Assembly: GCF_003858395.1 (NCBI RefSeq) | Contig: NZ_QWEV01000005.1 | Location: 3,844,001 to 3,908,000, forward strand | Direction: 5' to 3' | Length of the DNA: 64,000 nucleotides | From: Acidipila sp. EB88 | GTDB taxonomy: Bacteria; Acidobacteriota; Terriglobia; Terriglobales; Acidobacteriaceae | The notes under the pieces: generated by a model | The model's input: only the letters and a program-made list of their open reading frames with translations | Database searches by the model: none | Told to the model about the DNA's origin: nothing | Program-made: the position numbers and the translations under genes | Part shown: positions 8,866 through 18,850 of the stretch, piece by piece | How the letters are laid out: each line of letters starts with the position of its first letter | Numbering within the stretch: the first letter of the stretch is position 1

Positions 8866-9264
8866 TGATGGACCTTGCGCTTGATGGAAACTACTTGCTT
8901 GATACAGCGGCCTTGCGAGACCGACAGCCGTAATGATATCTGTCATACGTTCGGCAGAAACTCTTCGCATAATTTCGGAAGGCTTCGCTCCTCGTCTTCC
9001 GCCCAAGGTTGCCGTCTGTCGCACAGGCATCTTTAAGGGCCTTGGTGCTCCCTTTCTTCAAGGCGATGCAGTGGGGTGCAGGCGTAAGCCTTTATCAAAA
9101 TCGCGGACACCTTACTGGTGAACTGTAATCCAAGCCAATGCAGGATGCGATGTAAGCTTGCCTCGAGAGTACCTGTCTATCCTAGGAAGAAGTTGGACTG
9201 ACAAACCGCCGCATGTTCGCACCTGTGTGCTGTGTGCTTCGAAATCGCCACGAGAAAGAACCCT
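8866..9264. other. Intergenic stretch of about 400 nt
   Basis: A short plus-strand frame at 8933-9121 has no recognisable domain. The spacing would accommodate the promoter of the DUF3500 gene, but I do not see a convincing -35/-10 pair. Confidence 0.4.
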
Positions 9265-10506
9265 ATGGATCGACGTCTCTTCGTAACATCCACGGCAGCC
9301 GCAGGAAGCTCTTTTCTCCTCCGGCGTTTAGCAATGGGTCAGGGTTTGTTGCCCGCTGGCTCATCTGCGGGCCCTTCAGAACGCTCCGAGACGGTTCGTG
9401 TTGCGGCATCGCTCCTTCTGCACACGCTTGGACCGGAGCGGCAAGCTCGCATACTCTTTCCATTTCCCCGGAAGGAGACCCCAACGCTCGCTAAGTTCGT
9501 AAGGCACGGAGGTCCGGGTGGGGCAGGTGGCCCTGCTGGCCCGGGCGGACCAGCAGGAGCGCCAGCAGGCCCGGCTGGCCAAGGCGGCGGTCCGGGCGGC
9601 CCCCCGGGTGGAGGTGGGCCTGCGGGTTTCGCCTTCGTCGGTGAGAAGTACGGCCAGTCCATGTGGACGAATTTCCCTGTCAGCGATGTGCCACGTCCAG
9701 GCCTTCGCATGGGGGAACTAGCGGGGCCTGAGCGGGATTCTGTTCACGGGCTGCTTAAAGCGGTCCTTAGCCCGATGGGCTATCAGAAGGTGCTGGACAT
9801 CATGGCCGCCGATCAGGAACTAAGCGATGAAGGAACAAATTACGCATCCGGGTACGGTGCGTACACGGTAGCACTCTTCGGGCAGCCGGTCGCATCCTCG
9901 CCATGGATGCTTCAGTTCGGCGGCCATCATCTTGGTCTCAATATCACGTTCGTCGGCAACAGGGCGGTTTGCGCACCGCTCCACACAGGCATCCTGCCTT
10001 CGAAGTTCATCAAAAACGGAAAGACAATCCGAGGTCTGGGACGCGAGAATGATAAGGCATTTGATCTTGTGGCCACGCTCACACCCGAGCAGTTGAAAGC
10101 CGCCAGGATCGAACACGATGTGAGCGACCTGGTATTTGGACCTGGCCACGCGGACGCAAAGCTCGTCCCTCAAGGGGTGCTGGGTTCTTCTTTATCGGAA
10201 GCGCAGCGGGCGATTCTGTTCAGTCTTGCCAGTGAGTGGGTGGGCGTACTCAACGAGGCACACTGCGCTCAACGCCTGGAAGAGATTCGTCGATCATTGC
10301 CTGAAACACGGTTTGCCTGGAGCGGTCCGACAACACATGAGTCGGATATGAATGGTGAATCTTACTTCCGTCTTCATGGCCCCACTCTCCTGGTTGAACA
10401 CGCCCCACAAGGCAATCAAGGGGGATACAAGTTACACGTTCACACCGTGATGCGTGATTTGGGCAACGACTACGCGAAAAGCCTGATCGAAAGTAATTCC
10501 TGCTGA
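9265..10506 (+). CDS. DUF3500 protein with a collagen-like Gly/Pro insert
   Basis: A 413-residue exported protein. ATG 9265 gives MDRRLFVTSTAAAGSSFLL, a signal sequence with a Tat-like Arg pair. The body matches the DUF3500 family: VHGLLKAVLSPMGYQKV, FGGHHLGLNITF, YFRLHGPTLLVEHAPQ and the C-terminal HVHTVMRDLGNDYAKSL, with several conserved His residues suggestive of metal binding. Between residues about 80 and 122 is a Gly/Pro/Ala-rich tract (GGPGGAGGPAGPGGPAG and similar). Biochemical role of the family is not established. It stands alone, followed by decayed insertion sequences. Confidence 0.85.
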   Translation: MDRRLFVTSTAAAGSSFLLRRLAMGQGLLPAGSSAGPSERSETVRVAASLLLHTLGPERQARILFPFPRKETPTLAKFVRHGGPGGAGGPAGPGGPAGAPAGPAGQGGGPGGPPGGGGPAGFAFVGEKYGQSMWTNFPVSDVPRPGLRMGELAGPERDSVHGLLKAVLSPMGYQKVLDIMAADQELSDEGTNYASGYGAYTVALFGQPVASSPWMLQFGGHHLGLNITFVGNRAVCAPLHTGILPSKFIKNGKTIRGLGRENDKAFDLVATLTPEQLKAARIEHDVSDLVFGPGHADAKLVPQGVLGSSLSEAQRAILFSLASEWVGVLNEAHCAQRLEEIRRSLPETRFAWSGPTTHESDMNGESYFRLHGPTLLVEHAPQGNQGGYKLHVHTVMRDLGNDYAKSLIESNSC

Positions 10507-10574
10507 CGTGCCTCCGATAATCTCTGCCAGTTAAAACTGGAGTTCTCTCATAGCTTAAACGAGAGGACTTTTTG

Positions 10575-11030
10575 ATGAACAAGAGTCGATGAAGTGAAGA
10601 GCAGATCATCGGGATGCTGAAGCGGCACGAGGCAGATTTGAAGGCTGGGTCTGTGTCGCAGCATGGGATCAGCACGGCGACACTCTATACCTGGAAGTCG
10701 AAGTACGGCGGCATGGAAGTGGCCGAGGTTCAGCGGTTGAAGGGCCTGGAAGATGAGAACCGGCGGTTGAAGCAGCTGGTGGCGGACCTAACCCTGGACA
10801 AGGAAGCGCTGAAATCGGTCACAAGAAAAAACGGGTGGAGCTTGCCGGTTTAAGGCTGAGGTGGCGTTCGTGCAGGCCGAACATGGTCTGCGTGAACGCC
10901 GGGCCTGCGAGCTGCTGGAAGTGGACCGATCCAGCAATGACTATGAGCCGCAGCCGGATCGCAACGGCGAGCCTCGCGGGACTGATAAAGGTAGCGACTC
11001 AGGCCATCTTCGAGAACGCAAGCTACATCC
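10575..11030 (+). mobile_element. Decayed IS3-family insertion sequence, copy 1
   Basis: A plus-strand frame reads MNKSR, stop, SEEQIIGMLKRHEADLKAG, then STATLYTWKSKYGG and LKGLEDENRRLKQLVADLTL: the OrfA helix-turn-helix and leucine-zipper region of an IS3-family transposase. OrfA has a stop at codon 6. The OrfB start follows as VAFVQAEHGLRERRACELLE at 10861 but is lost after about 11000, so no DDE domain remains. Terminal inverted repeats were not identified. Confidence 0.8.
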
Positions 11031-11339
11031 TGGTTTGAATCTTGCAAGTCTCTACGACTTTATTTCAATGCCGCTGAATTTGGCGAATCTTAAAATGCAC
11101 TGGATCGCGTTGTCGATGCTGCATCTGGCCGCACGTTCAAGACAACGGCAGAGCGGGTGGCACTTCTGTTCGGGTTATAGGGAAAGATGAATTCGCTCTT
11201 CAGCGAAGAAACATTGCGGAAGAAGCGCAGAGCAGGAACGGTCAGCTAGCTTGTGGTCTGCTGTCGGTCAAAGTGCATGTGGAGTGCCCGGCTTGAAAGA
11301 TGCCAGTGGATAAGAGAGACCCTGGACAAGGAGAGCATA

Positions 11340-11640
11340 GGGACGAGGCAAGAGTACCAGCGTGAGCAGGTAATAAACATGCTGCGCTAGATCGAAATGG
11401 CCATATCGAACGGGAAGACGATAGCACCAGCCTGCAAGGAAGCAGGGATTGTGGAGCAGACGTACTCCGTTGGCCAAAGGAGTACGGCGGGCTGTAGGTG
11501 GACCAGGCGAAGCGGCTGAAGGAACCGGAACAGGAGTCCTGAAAGCTGAAGCGTTTGATAGTAAAGCTAAGTCTAGACAAGCTTGTATCGACGGACTTGG
11601 CCTCGGGAAGCTTGGGAACTTGTTCCGCAGGTTTGAGCCG
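11340..11640 (+). mobile_element. Decayed IS3-family insertion sequence, copy 2
   Basis: Across stops and frame changes this reads QREQVINMLR, stop, IEMAISNGKTIAPACKEAGI, then VDQAKRLKEPEQES and KLKRLIVKLSLDK: the OrfA of an IS3 element of a different subtype from copy 1. There are at least three stops and two frame changes, and no OrfB catalytic core is seen downstream. The stretch 11641-11920 holds nothing else I can name. Confidence 0.7.
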
Positions 11641-11920
11641 GCGGCAGGGTGCGTTGGAAGTCGGTGAGTACCTCCGCTTCCCGCTCGTGCAACCGCGTGT
11701 CAATCTGAGTGACCGGATGCTTTGACTCACCGTATGCGAGCGCAGCGCGAAGTTACCACTCGCGCGTGGCGCGGTTCTTTATCTGTTCGAGCACACGGAC
11801 ATTGTGGCCCTAGAGCAGCATTGCAATTAGCTGTTGCAAGATCTCGGGCTCCGGCTAAGCCTCGGCAGGGCGAACGCATGGATCGAAGATGCGCGGACTA
11901 GACCCTTCGACGCATGAAAA

Positions 11921-12136
11921 TCAATCTTGTAGGTCGCCAGCGAGCCGATCGATAATCCTGATGCCCCACTCTTGCTGCCCAAAGCGGTTGTTCATTTCGC
12001 GACCGACGGTCCGAGAGAGCAAGACCAGTTCCCTGCTTACGGCCATGGCCGCCCTAACCTGAGCTTCGCGGATGCGGTCTTTCAGATCTTCCAGGAGTTC
12101 TTCGTAGCCGAGAGATGGACCGAGTCCCTGCTTCAT
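11921..12136 (-). pseudogene. DUF1016/YhcG N-terminal fragment
   Basis: A 71-residue frame (SLGYEELLEDLKDRIREAQV, then MAVSRELVLLSRTVGREMNN) matches the start of the DUF1016 N-terminal domain of YhcG-like PDDEXK nucleases, which run to 300-380 residues. It stops right after IIDRLAGDLQD, so the rest of the N-domain and the whole nuclease domain are missing. It lies in a stretch of decayed insertion sequences, so a truncated relic is the best reading. Confidence 0.65.
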
Positions 12137-12475
12137 AGGGGCGAGTCTTCGTCCTTTGCCTGCTTATTGCAAGGGCCATTGCAAGATTGATCGGCTGCGC
12201 TGGAATTCCTGACTCGTCCAAGGTCTTTTATCAAGGGATCCGACGCTACGACCTGCAATGGAGCAGCAGCCTGTCTTTCCAAGTCTTGCCCTGAGATGTT
12301 ATCGTCTCGTTGGCAAATTGTTGGAATAACAAACAAACCTGCTACCCGCAGCGATCACGCGCTCGAACGACGAGTCCGGTTCGCTCGCTGCATGCTTTTG
12401 CAAGCAGATAACATCGCTTGCTTTAGAAGTCGGAGCCATAATTCTGGCCGACGCAGAGCGACTTCAAGGAGTTCC

Positions 12476-15400
12476 ATGATGCAATACACCATCCGATCCG
12501 CCTCACGGCCGCGTTCCAATTACCGCATTCGACTCTTTGCGGCATCCACCGCCGTGTTCCTCTCGTCGTTCACTGGTCTCCTGGCTCAGGTCACCACCGC
12601 GACCATCTCCGGCACGGTGCAGGACACGGCCAACTCAGTCATCCCGAACGCGAAGGTGACGATCAAGAACACGTTGAATGGCCAGACGCGCACCGTGCAG
12701 AGCGACGGCGCAGGCTTATTCTCGTTTCCGTCCATCCCGACCGGCGACTACCAGGTCACGATCGAAGTGGCCGGTTTCCAGAACTACACGGCCAACGGCG
12801 TCCACGTGGATCCAGGCGATCAGCGGTCGCTGCGCGACATTCACCTAGGTGCCGGCGGAGGACCTGCAGAGAACGTCACGGTCACCGCGGATACCCAGAT
12901 CAACCTCGACTCGGGCGAGATCAGCTCGTTGATCTCTGCGGAGCAGATCGCGCACCTCTCTGTCGAAGGCAGAGATGTAACAGAGCTGTTCAAGACACTG
13001 CCTGGCTTTGCGATTGCCACCACAGGCACGGACAACCGCGCGTATGATCCCTCGCAGGTCAGCGTGAACGGGGCCGCGGGCTCGTACTCCGGCAACGGAA
13101 CCCCGCTCAATGGAGTGGCCATTCTTACGGATGGTGCGGACGTGACGGACCCCGGCAACTTTGGTGCGGCAATCCAGAACATCAACTACGAGTTCGTGGC
13201 CGAGGTAAAGGCACAGACTTCGAGCTTCAGCGCGGACACAGCGCACGGTCCAATCGTCATCAATGCAGTCGGCAAGTCGGGCGGCGACCATTTCCATGGC
13301 TCGCTCTATACCTACGCGCGCACCAACCAGCTCAACTCCAATGACTGGATCTCGAACTACACCGCCCAGCCCCAGCCGCCGGACCGCCAAGTGTACCCGG
13401 GCTTCACGTTCGGAGGCCCGGTTGCCATTCCCGGCCTTGACTTCAACAAGAGCAAGCACCTGACCTTCTTTGTCGGCGCGGAAGACTATGCCCAGCGGAA
13501 TGTCTACGCATACGGCAGCGCAGGCTCAGCAGTGCTGACAGCCCTTGTGCCCACCGCCGGCATGCGCACCGGCGACTTCAGCGCTGCCCAGCTTCAGCAG
13601 TATCTCGGGCAGAACTACACCCCGGTGGGCAATGGATCGGCCTGCCAGAACGGCACCTACGCGGGCGTTTGCGCCATTCCACAGCAGACCCCGAATGGCG
13701 GGGCCATCACCAACGGCCAGATCCCGGCTAACTTCATTGATCCCGGCGCGCAGGCGCTGTACAACACGCTGCCGCTGCCGAACCAGGCCAGCAACGGCAC
13801 TTACAACTACATCACGACCAACCTCACTGACAACAACCTGTGGGAAGCGCATGCGCGTGTCGATGATCAAATCTCCGATAAGAACCGCCTGTTCCTCGTC
13901 TACACCAAGGAAGCAGGCAGCAGCGGCGTTCCGCAGAACGAGTACTACTCGGCTCGCGGTACATTCGGCGGGACTAACCTTCCTGGCGGCGGGCTGCTGA
14001 GCACCATCAACTCGGAAACTGGCTCCTTCAACCTGACCACCATCGTCAATGCCAAGCTCACAAACGAGCTATATGGTCAGGGAGCATATCTGCTGCAGAA
14101 CTTCGTGGCGAAAGATCAGAGTCTCTTCAACTCTGCTTCGATCGGCTATCCGTATCACGGCATTTACGCCAATGGCGATGTGCAGTATCCGACACTCGAG
14201 GACTACGGCAATCTGCCCGTTAACCGCACGCCCGATACCTCCTACGGCGGCATCTATGCCAAGAAATGGATCCGCGGCGGCGGCGACAACCTGACAGCTC
14301 TGTTTGGAGCACACACGGTACGCATTGGCTTTTTCACCGAGCTGACAAACAACAACGAAGTCAACGCCTTCCAGACCCCGAACGGCACAATCAGCAGCAC
14401 GGCATTTCCTTTCAATGCGTTTACCGATCCGGTCGCGGGCCTGGTGCACAACACCGGTCCCGCAACCGCCAACGATGCGGCAAGCACGAATGTCGGCAAC
14501 AACCTTGCCAACTTCCTCGAAGGGCATGTTGCAACCTTCACCCAGCAGAACATCAACGTGCATCCTGATCTGTACTTCTGGAACATCTCCGGCTACGGGC
14601 AGGATCACTGGCGCATCTCGCCGCGCCTGACGCTTGACATCGGACTTCGGCTGGAGCACCTCACGCCCTTTACCGACACGCGCAACGATGGTGTGCCAGT
14701 TTGGGATCCAACAGCTTATGGGTCGGGCGTGCCCACGGCCGCGGCGCCGCTGCCGGGCTTTCTGTGGCACGGCATTGATCCGAGCATCCCCAAGGGTGGC
14801 CTGGGCACGCGTGCCGTCTTCTACGAGCCACGCGTTGGCCTCGCCTGGGATCCGCGTGGAACGGGGTTGACCGTGGTACGCGCCGGCTACGGCATCTACC
14901 GCGCGCACGACTCGTTCAACGACGCAACCGAGGGCATAGGGACCTCCGAAGGGCAATATCTGAGCACTGCGAACTATGAGTTGCTGTCCACCATCAGTGC
15001 GACGAATCTGCCGATCGCCTCGGGTGGCGGCGGCGCGCAGAACAGCTCACCCTCTGCGTTCCTGCGAGGAGACAGCGAGCAGCCTCAGGTGTACACCTAT
15101 AACTTTGCCGTGGATCAGAAGCTAGCCCTCAACAGCACGCTTGAGATCTCTTACGTCGGCAACCGTTCTGACCATCTGCTCGACAGCGGAGCTAACAATG
15201 GGGTGTATGTCGACGACCAGAACGCGCTGCCGATCGGAGCGCTATTTGGCGGCAATATTCCGACCAACGTCGGCCCGGCTACGATCGCTGCCGGCGCATT
15301 AAGCACCGCTCAGCAGAATGCATTTCGCAAGTACCCCTTTTACACGCACATCGAGGCAGCGAGCCATCGACTCTACTCAAACTTCAACGCCCTTGAAGTA

Positions 15401-16207
15401 AGTTGGGCCAAGCAGCAGGGCAAGCTGAACTACAGCTTGAACTACACCTTCTCCAAGGCGTTGGGTTCGGTCGGCGCTGATGGCGAAACCTCATCCCCCG
15501 CGGACCCGATCAACGTGCACAACAACTACCGCGCGCTCGGCTTCGACCGCACCCACATCTTCAATGCCAATTACTCCTACGATTTCGGTCGTCTTGTGAA
15601 AAACCGCTACATCGGCGGCGCTACCAACGGCTGGCAAATCTCGGGCATCACGCAAATCCAGGCAGGGCAAAACGCTCAGGACGTCATTAGCCCCAACTTC
15701 GGACTGGGGGGTGGACTGGGTGACCCCTCCGTACAGCCTTCGGCCGTAACCAACGTCAGCGCCGCCGCACTGCTTGGAACTCCCGATTACCTCCTGCAGC
15801 CCGTCCTGACATGCGATCCGTCGATCAAGACCGCTCCCCATCAAACCATCAACAGCGCGTGCTTTGCACTGCCGGCACGCCCTGGCGTGAATGGGCAGTA
15901 CGTGTTCCCGTACATCCACGCGCCAGCATTTACGGACACCGATCTCACCGCCACCAAGAACTTCAAGATCGCAGAGTCGCAGAATGTGCAGCTTCGCATC
16001 GCGGCGTTTAACTTCATCAACCATGCAAATTCGAGCTTCAATAACTCGGATGTAAATGGAAACGAAACCACGCTGAATCTGAGCAACAACACGCAGACGA
16101 CGCAGGAAAACTCTGCAACTCTTTCGCCCTCGACAAAAAACTTCGGCTACTCGCCCCTACGGGAGGGTCGTCGTATCCTGGAGCTGAGTCTTAAGTACAA
16201 CTTTTAA
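12476..16207 (+). CDS. Oar-like TonB-dependent receptor with carboxypeptidase-regulatory domain
   Basis: A 1,243-residue outer-membrane receptor. ATG 12476 follows AAGGAG and opens with a signal peptide ending near LLAQVT. Residues about 38-125 are a CarboxypepD_reg-like beta-sandwich (ATISGTVQDTANSVIPNAKV), followed by a plug domain (VEGRDVTELFKTLPGFA) and a large barrel ending with the aromatic strand RILELSLKYNF. This is the type expanded in Acidobacteria, which take up plant or microbial polymers. No SusD partner follows; the next gene is a GH3 glycosidase, suggesting that the receptor imports an oligosaccharide degraded by it. The frame is open for 60 more codons upstream, but without a ribosome site there. 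A hairpin terminator follows the stop. Confidence 0.9.
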   Translation: MMQYTIRSASRPRSNYRIRLFAASTAVFLSSFTGLLAQVTTATISGTVQDTANSVIPNAKVTIKNTLNGQTRTVQSDGAGLFSFPSIPTGDYQVTIEVAGFQNYTANGVHVDPGDQRSLRDIHLGAGGGPAENVTVTADTQINLDSGEISSLISAEQIAHLSVEGRDVTELFKTLPGFAIATTGTDNRAYDPSQVSVNGAAGSYSGNGTPLNGVAILTDGADVTDPGNFGAAIQNINYEFVAEVKAQTSSFSADTAHGPIVINAVGKSGGDHFHGSLYTYARTNQLNSNDWISNYTAQPQPPDRQVYPGFTFGGPVAIPGLDFNKSKHLTFFVGAEDYAQRNVYAYGSAGSAVLTALVPTAGMRTGDFSAAQLQQYLGQNYTPVGNGSACQNGTYAGVCAIPQQTPNGGAITNGQIPANFIDPGAQALYNTLPLPNQASNGTYNYITTNLTDNNLWEAHARVDDQISDKNRLFLVYTKEAGSSGVPQNEYYSARGTFGGTNLPGGGLLSTINSETGSFNLTTIVNAKLTNELYGQGAYLLQNFVAKDQSLFNSASIGYPYHGIYANGDVQYPTLEDYGNLPVNRTPDTSYGGIYAKKWIRGGGDNLTALFGAHTVRIGFFTELTNNNEVNAFQTPNGTISSTAFPFNAFTDPVAGLVHNTGPATANDAASTNVGNNLANFLEGHVATFTQQNINVHPDLYFWNISGYGQDHWRISPRLTLDIGLRLEHLTPFTDTRNDGVPVWDPTAYGSGVPTAAAPLPGFLWHGIDPSIPKGGLGTRAVFYEPRVGLAWDPRGTGLTVVRAGYGIYRAHDSFNDATEGIGTSEGQYLSTANYELLSTISATNLPIASGGGGAQNSSPSAFLRGDSEQPQVYTYNFAVDQKLALNSTLEISYVGNRSDHLLDSGANNGVYVDDQNALPIGALFGGNIPTNVGPATIAAGALSTAQQNAFRKYPFYTHIEAASHRLYSNFNALEVSWAKQQGKLNYSLNYTFSKALGSVGADGETSSPADPINVHNNYRALGFDRTHIFNANYSYDFGRLVKNRYIGGATNGWQISGITQIQAGQNAQDVISPNFGLGGGLGDPSVQPSAVTNVSAAALLGTPDYLLQPVLTCDPSIKTAPHQTINSACFALPARPGVNGQYVFPYIHAPAFTDTDLTATKNFKIAESQNVQLRIAAFNFINHANSSFNNSDVNGNETTLNLSNNTQTTQENSATLSPSTKNFGYSPLREGRRILELSLKYNF

Positions 16208-16223
16208 TCCGCAAGTATTCTTT

Positions 16224-16258
16224 ACGCAAAGGAGACCTTCTGGGGTCTCCTTTTGCGT
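16224..16258 (+). terminator. Rho-independent terminator after the TonB receptor
   Basis: ACGCAAAGGAGACC and GGTCTCCTTTTGCGT pair almost perfectly around a short loop, with T residues in the descending arm. It starts 17 nt after the receptor stop. Confidence 0.8.
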
Positions 16259-16344
16259 GATTAAAGTGGCAGCCGCGGGGAGTTGATCCCTATCTATCGC
16301 GGACCCTAGAATGGGCCAAAATCTCTGTCTTTAGGAAAATCACT

Positions 16345-18618
16345 TTGAAGATGCAAGCTTTGATGCTAGTCGCTGCATGTGCTGCTTCCCTCTCCTGTGC
16401 GCCCTTGACGGCGCAAACAGCTGATGGTAGCGAGCCGGCTTTTCGGAATGTCTCGCTCGCGCCGGAAACCCGGATTGATGATTTGCTGAAGCAGATGACG
16501 CTCGAGGAAAAGATCGCCTGCCTTGGAACAAATACATCGGTGCCCCGGTTAAAGATTCGCAGCTTCGGTTCATCGGAGGGAATTCACGGAGTCGTGGAAC
16601 GCGGGGACTACAGGAAGAATCGGCAGATGATCCCGACGACGCAGTTTCCACAGCCGCCGGGGATGGGAGAGACTTGGGATCCGGCGCTGGTGCAAGAGGC
16701 TGCCGGGGTAGAAGGGGCCGAGGGGCGATTTATTTCTGACTCCCCCAAGTACAACGAGCCAAAGCTGATGTTGTGGGGGCCGCAGGCGGATTTAGCTCGC
16801 GATCCGCGCTGGGGACGGACTGAAGAGGTGTATGGCGAGGACCCATTCTTGAACGGGTCGATGGTGGTGCATTTCGTGATGGGGCTCCAGGGGCCGGACC
16901 CAAACCATTGGCAGGCGGCGGCGCTGTTGAAGCATTTTCTGGCGAACTCTAACGAGGACTTGCGGACGAAGTCGAACTCGATATTTGATGAGCGGCTTTT
17001 CTGGGAGTACTACTCAGTGCCGTTCCGGATGGGCTTTACTGAGGGTGGCGCGCGCGGAGTGATGGCAAGCTATAACGCGTGGAATGGAACACCGATGGTG
17101 GTCAACCCCATTCTGAAGTCGATTGTGGAGGAGAAGTGGGGAGTGGACGTACTGTCCTCCGATGGTGGGGCTGTGAAGCTCTTGTGGACCGATCACAAGA
17201 AGTATCCAGATCAGAAGAGTGCGGTGATTGCGTGTCTTCATGCCGGCATTAATCAATTTCTGGACCAGTGGAAGGATGAGACAACGGCAGCGGTAAAGGA
17301 AGGCTCGGTGTCCGAGGCCGAACTGGATGCGCTCCTGCGACGAAAGTTTTTGGTGTCGTTGAAGCTGGGGTTGCTGGACCCGGGCGTGGAGTATGTGGCT
17401 CCGACGGAGATGAATGCGGACGGAACGCCGCCGGCGGGGGTGCCTGCCTCTGCAAATGCAAAGGCGACCTCGCAAGCGGAGTCGGTAGCCGAGCCCTGGG
17501 ACAGCGAGAAAGATCGCGATGTATCGCGTCGAATGGCGCTGGAAAGCGTGACCCTGTTGAAGAACGAGGGTGGAACGCTGCCGCTGGAGAGGAAGTCTAT
17601 CAAGTCAATCGCGGTAATCGGGCCGCTTGCAGACTCGGTACGTTGGGATTGGTATGGAGGGACCCCGCCCTATGCGGTGACGCCGCTCGATGGTATCAAG
17701 GCAGCATTGGGTCCATATGTGCGGGTCAACTACGCGGCGAATGAGGACAACCAGGCGGCAATTAATGCGGCGCGGATGTCGGATGTGGCGATTGTGGTAG
17801 TGGGTAATGATCCGACATGCGGAGCCGATATGGGGCGCGACTGGCATGCAACGGTGGATGGCGGGGGAACGCTGGCCTGCTCGACACCAAGCGATGGGCG
17901 CGAAGGGCGGGATCGCGAGTCGCTGCAGTTGGAGCAAGAGCAGCTGGTGAAGCAGGTGATTGCAGTGAATCCGCGGACGGTGATGGTGCTGGTCTCTTCG
18001 TTTTCGTACACAATCAACTGGAGCCAGAAGTACGTTCCGGCGATCTTGCACATGACGCACTCGTCGCAGGATGAGGGGACGGCACTGGCAAAGGTGATCT
18101 TTGGAGAGTACAACCCGGCGGGGCACCTGACGACGACTTGGCCTGCAAGTGAAGATCAGCTGCCGCCGATGATGGATTACAACATCCGGGATGGGCGAAC
18201 TTACATGTACAGCAAGGGAACGCCCCTGTACCCTTTTGGGTTTGGTTTGAGTTACACAACTTTCAGGTACAGGAACTTGCGGGTAAGCGAGTCAACAATG
18301 CGTACTGGCGAGACGGACAATGTCACAGTCGATGTGACAAACACGGGAAGCCGTGACGGGGATGAGGTAGTGCAGTTGTATGTGTCGCACCAGGGATCGA
18401 AGGTTGCGCGCCCACTGGAGGAACTGAAAGGCTTCCAGCGGGTGCATGTGGCGACTGGGCAGACTGTGCCGGTGACGATACCGCTGAAGGCGGACGACTT
18501 ACGGTACTGGAATGAGGTGACGCATGGGTGGACGCTGGAGCCCGACCGGGTGGAGCTGCGGGTGGGAGCTTCTTCGGCGGACATTCGAGGGAGAAAGCTG
18601 ATAGAGGTGCAACCGTAA
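16345..18618 (+). CDS. Glycoside hydrolase family 3 (beta-glucosidase/xylosidase type)
   Basis: A 757-residue secreted GH3 enzyme cleaving beta-glycosides from the non-reducing end. It has a signal peptide (AACAASLSCAPLTAQT), an N-terminal barrel with the KHF motif near residue 196 and the nucleophile Asp in SSDGG near residue 272, a second alpha/beta domain, and a C-terminal fibronectin-III-like domain (VTVDVTNTGSRDGDEVVQLY). TTG 16345 lies 9 nt after AGGA and is favoured over ATG 16351. The C-terminal GFGLSYTTF motif is typical of the beta-glucosidase/xylosidase branch; the exact substrate cannot be read. It is separated from the TonB receptor by a terminator and so probably has its own promoter. 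Confidence 0.9.
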   Translation: MKMQALMLVAACAASLSCAPLTAQTADGSEPAFRNVSLAPETRIDDLLKQMTLEEKIACLGTNTSVPRLKIRSFGSSEGIHGVVERGDYRKNRQMIPTTQFPQPPGMGETWDPALVQEAAGVEGAEGRFISDSPKYNEPKLMLWGPQADLARDPRWGRTEEVYGEDPFLNGSMVVHFVMGLQGPDPNHWQAAALLKHFLANSNEDLRTKSNSIFDERLFWEYYSVPFRMGFTEGGARGVMASYNAWNGTPMVVNPILKSIVEEKWGVDVLSSDGGAVKLLWTDHKKYPDQKSAVIACLHAGINQFLDQWKDETTAAVKEGSVSEAELDALLRRKFLVSLKLGLLDPGVEYVAPTEMNADGTPPAGVPASANAKATSQAESVAEPWDSEKDRDVSRRMALESVTLLKNEGGTLPLERKSIKSIAVIGPLADSVRWDWYGGTPPYAVTPLDGIKAALGPYVRVNYAANEDNQAAINAARMSDVAIVVVGNDPTCGADMGRDWHATVDGGGTLACSTPSDGREGRDRESLQLEQEQLVKQVIAVNPRTVMVLVSSFSYTINWSQKYVPAILHMTHSSQDEGTALAKVIFGEYNPAGHLTTTWPASEDQLPPMMDYNIRDGRTYMYSKGTPLYPFGFGLSYTTFRYRNLRVSESTMRTGETDNVTVDVTNTGSRDGDEVVQLYVSHQGSKVARPLEELKGFQRVHVATGQTVPVTIPLKADDLRYWNEVTHGWTLEPDRVELRVGASSADIRGRKLIEVQP

Positions 18619-18850
18619 GGGGCAGGAAGGAGACTGCAGGCTGGCCATCCGGTCTATTCATTCGGTCAGCCCGCCATCGCTCTCAGACGATCAACCCGGT
18701 AACCGCGACAGCGCCGCTTAGGAGCATAGTCGGCCGCGCAAGCGACACGTGGAGATGCTAACCGACCTCACTGCTTCCATCCAGTGGACCCTTGCTGCCG
18801 CGCTTGGAACGGCTAGCGCCTAGTTGCCACGCGTCTGCGGGATAGTCGCT

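Noticed and set aside
13500..15000. Long antisense frames within the TonB receptor gene
   Set aside because: They mirror the codon pattern of the real gene and show no domain similarity; such frames are common in GC-rich genes.
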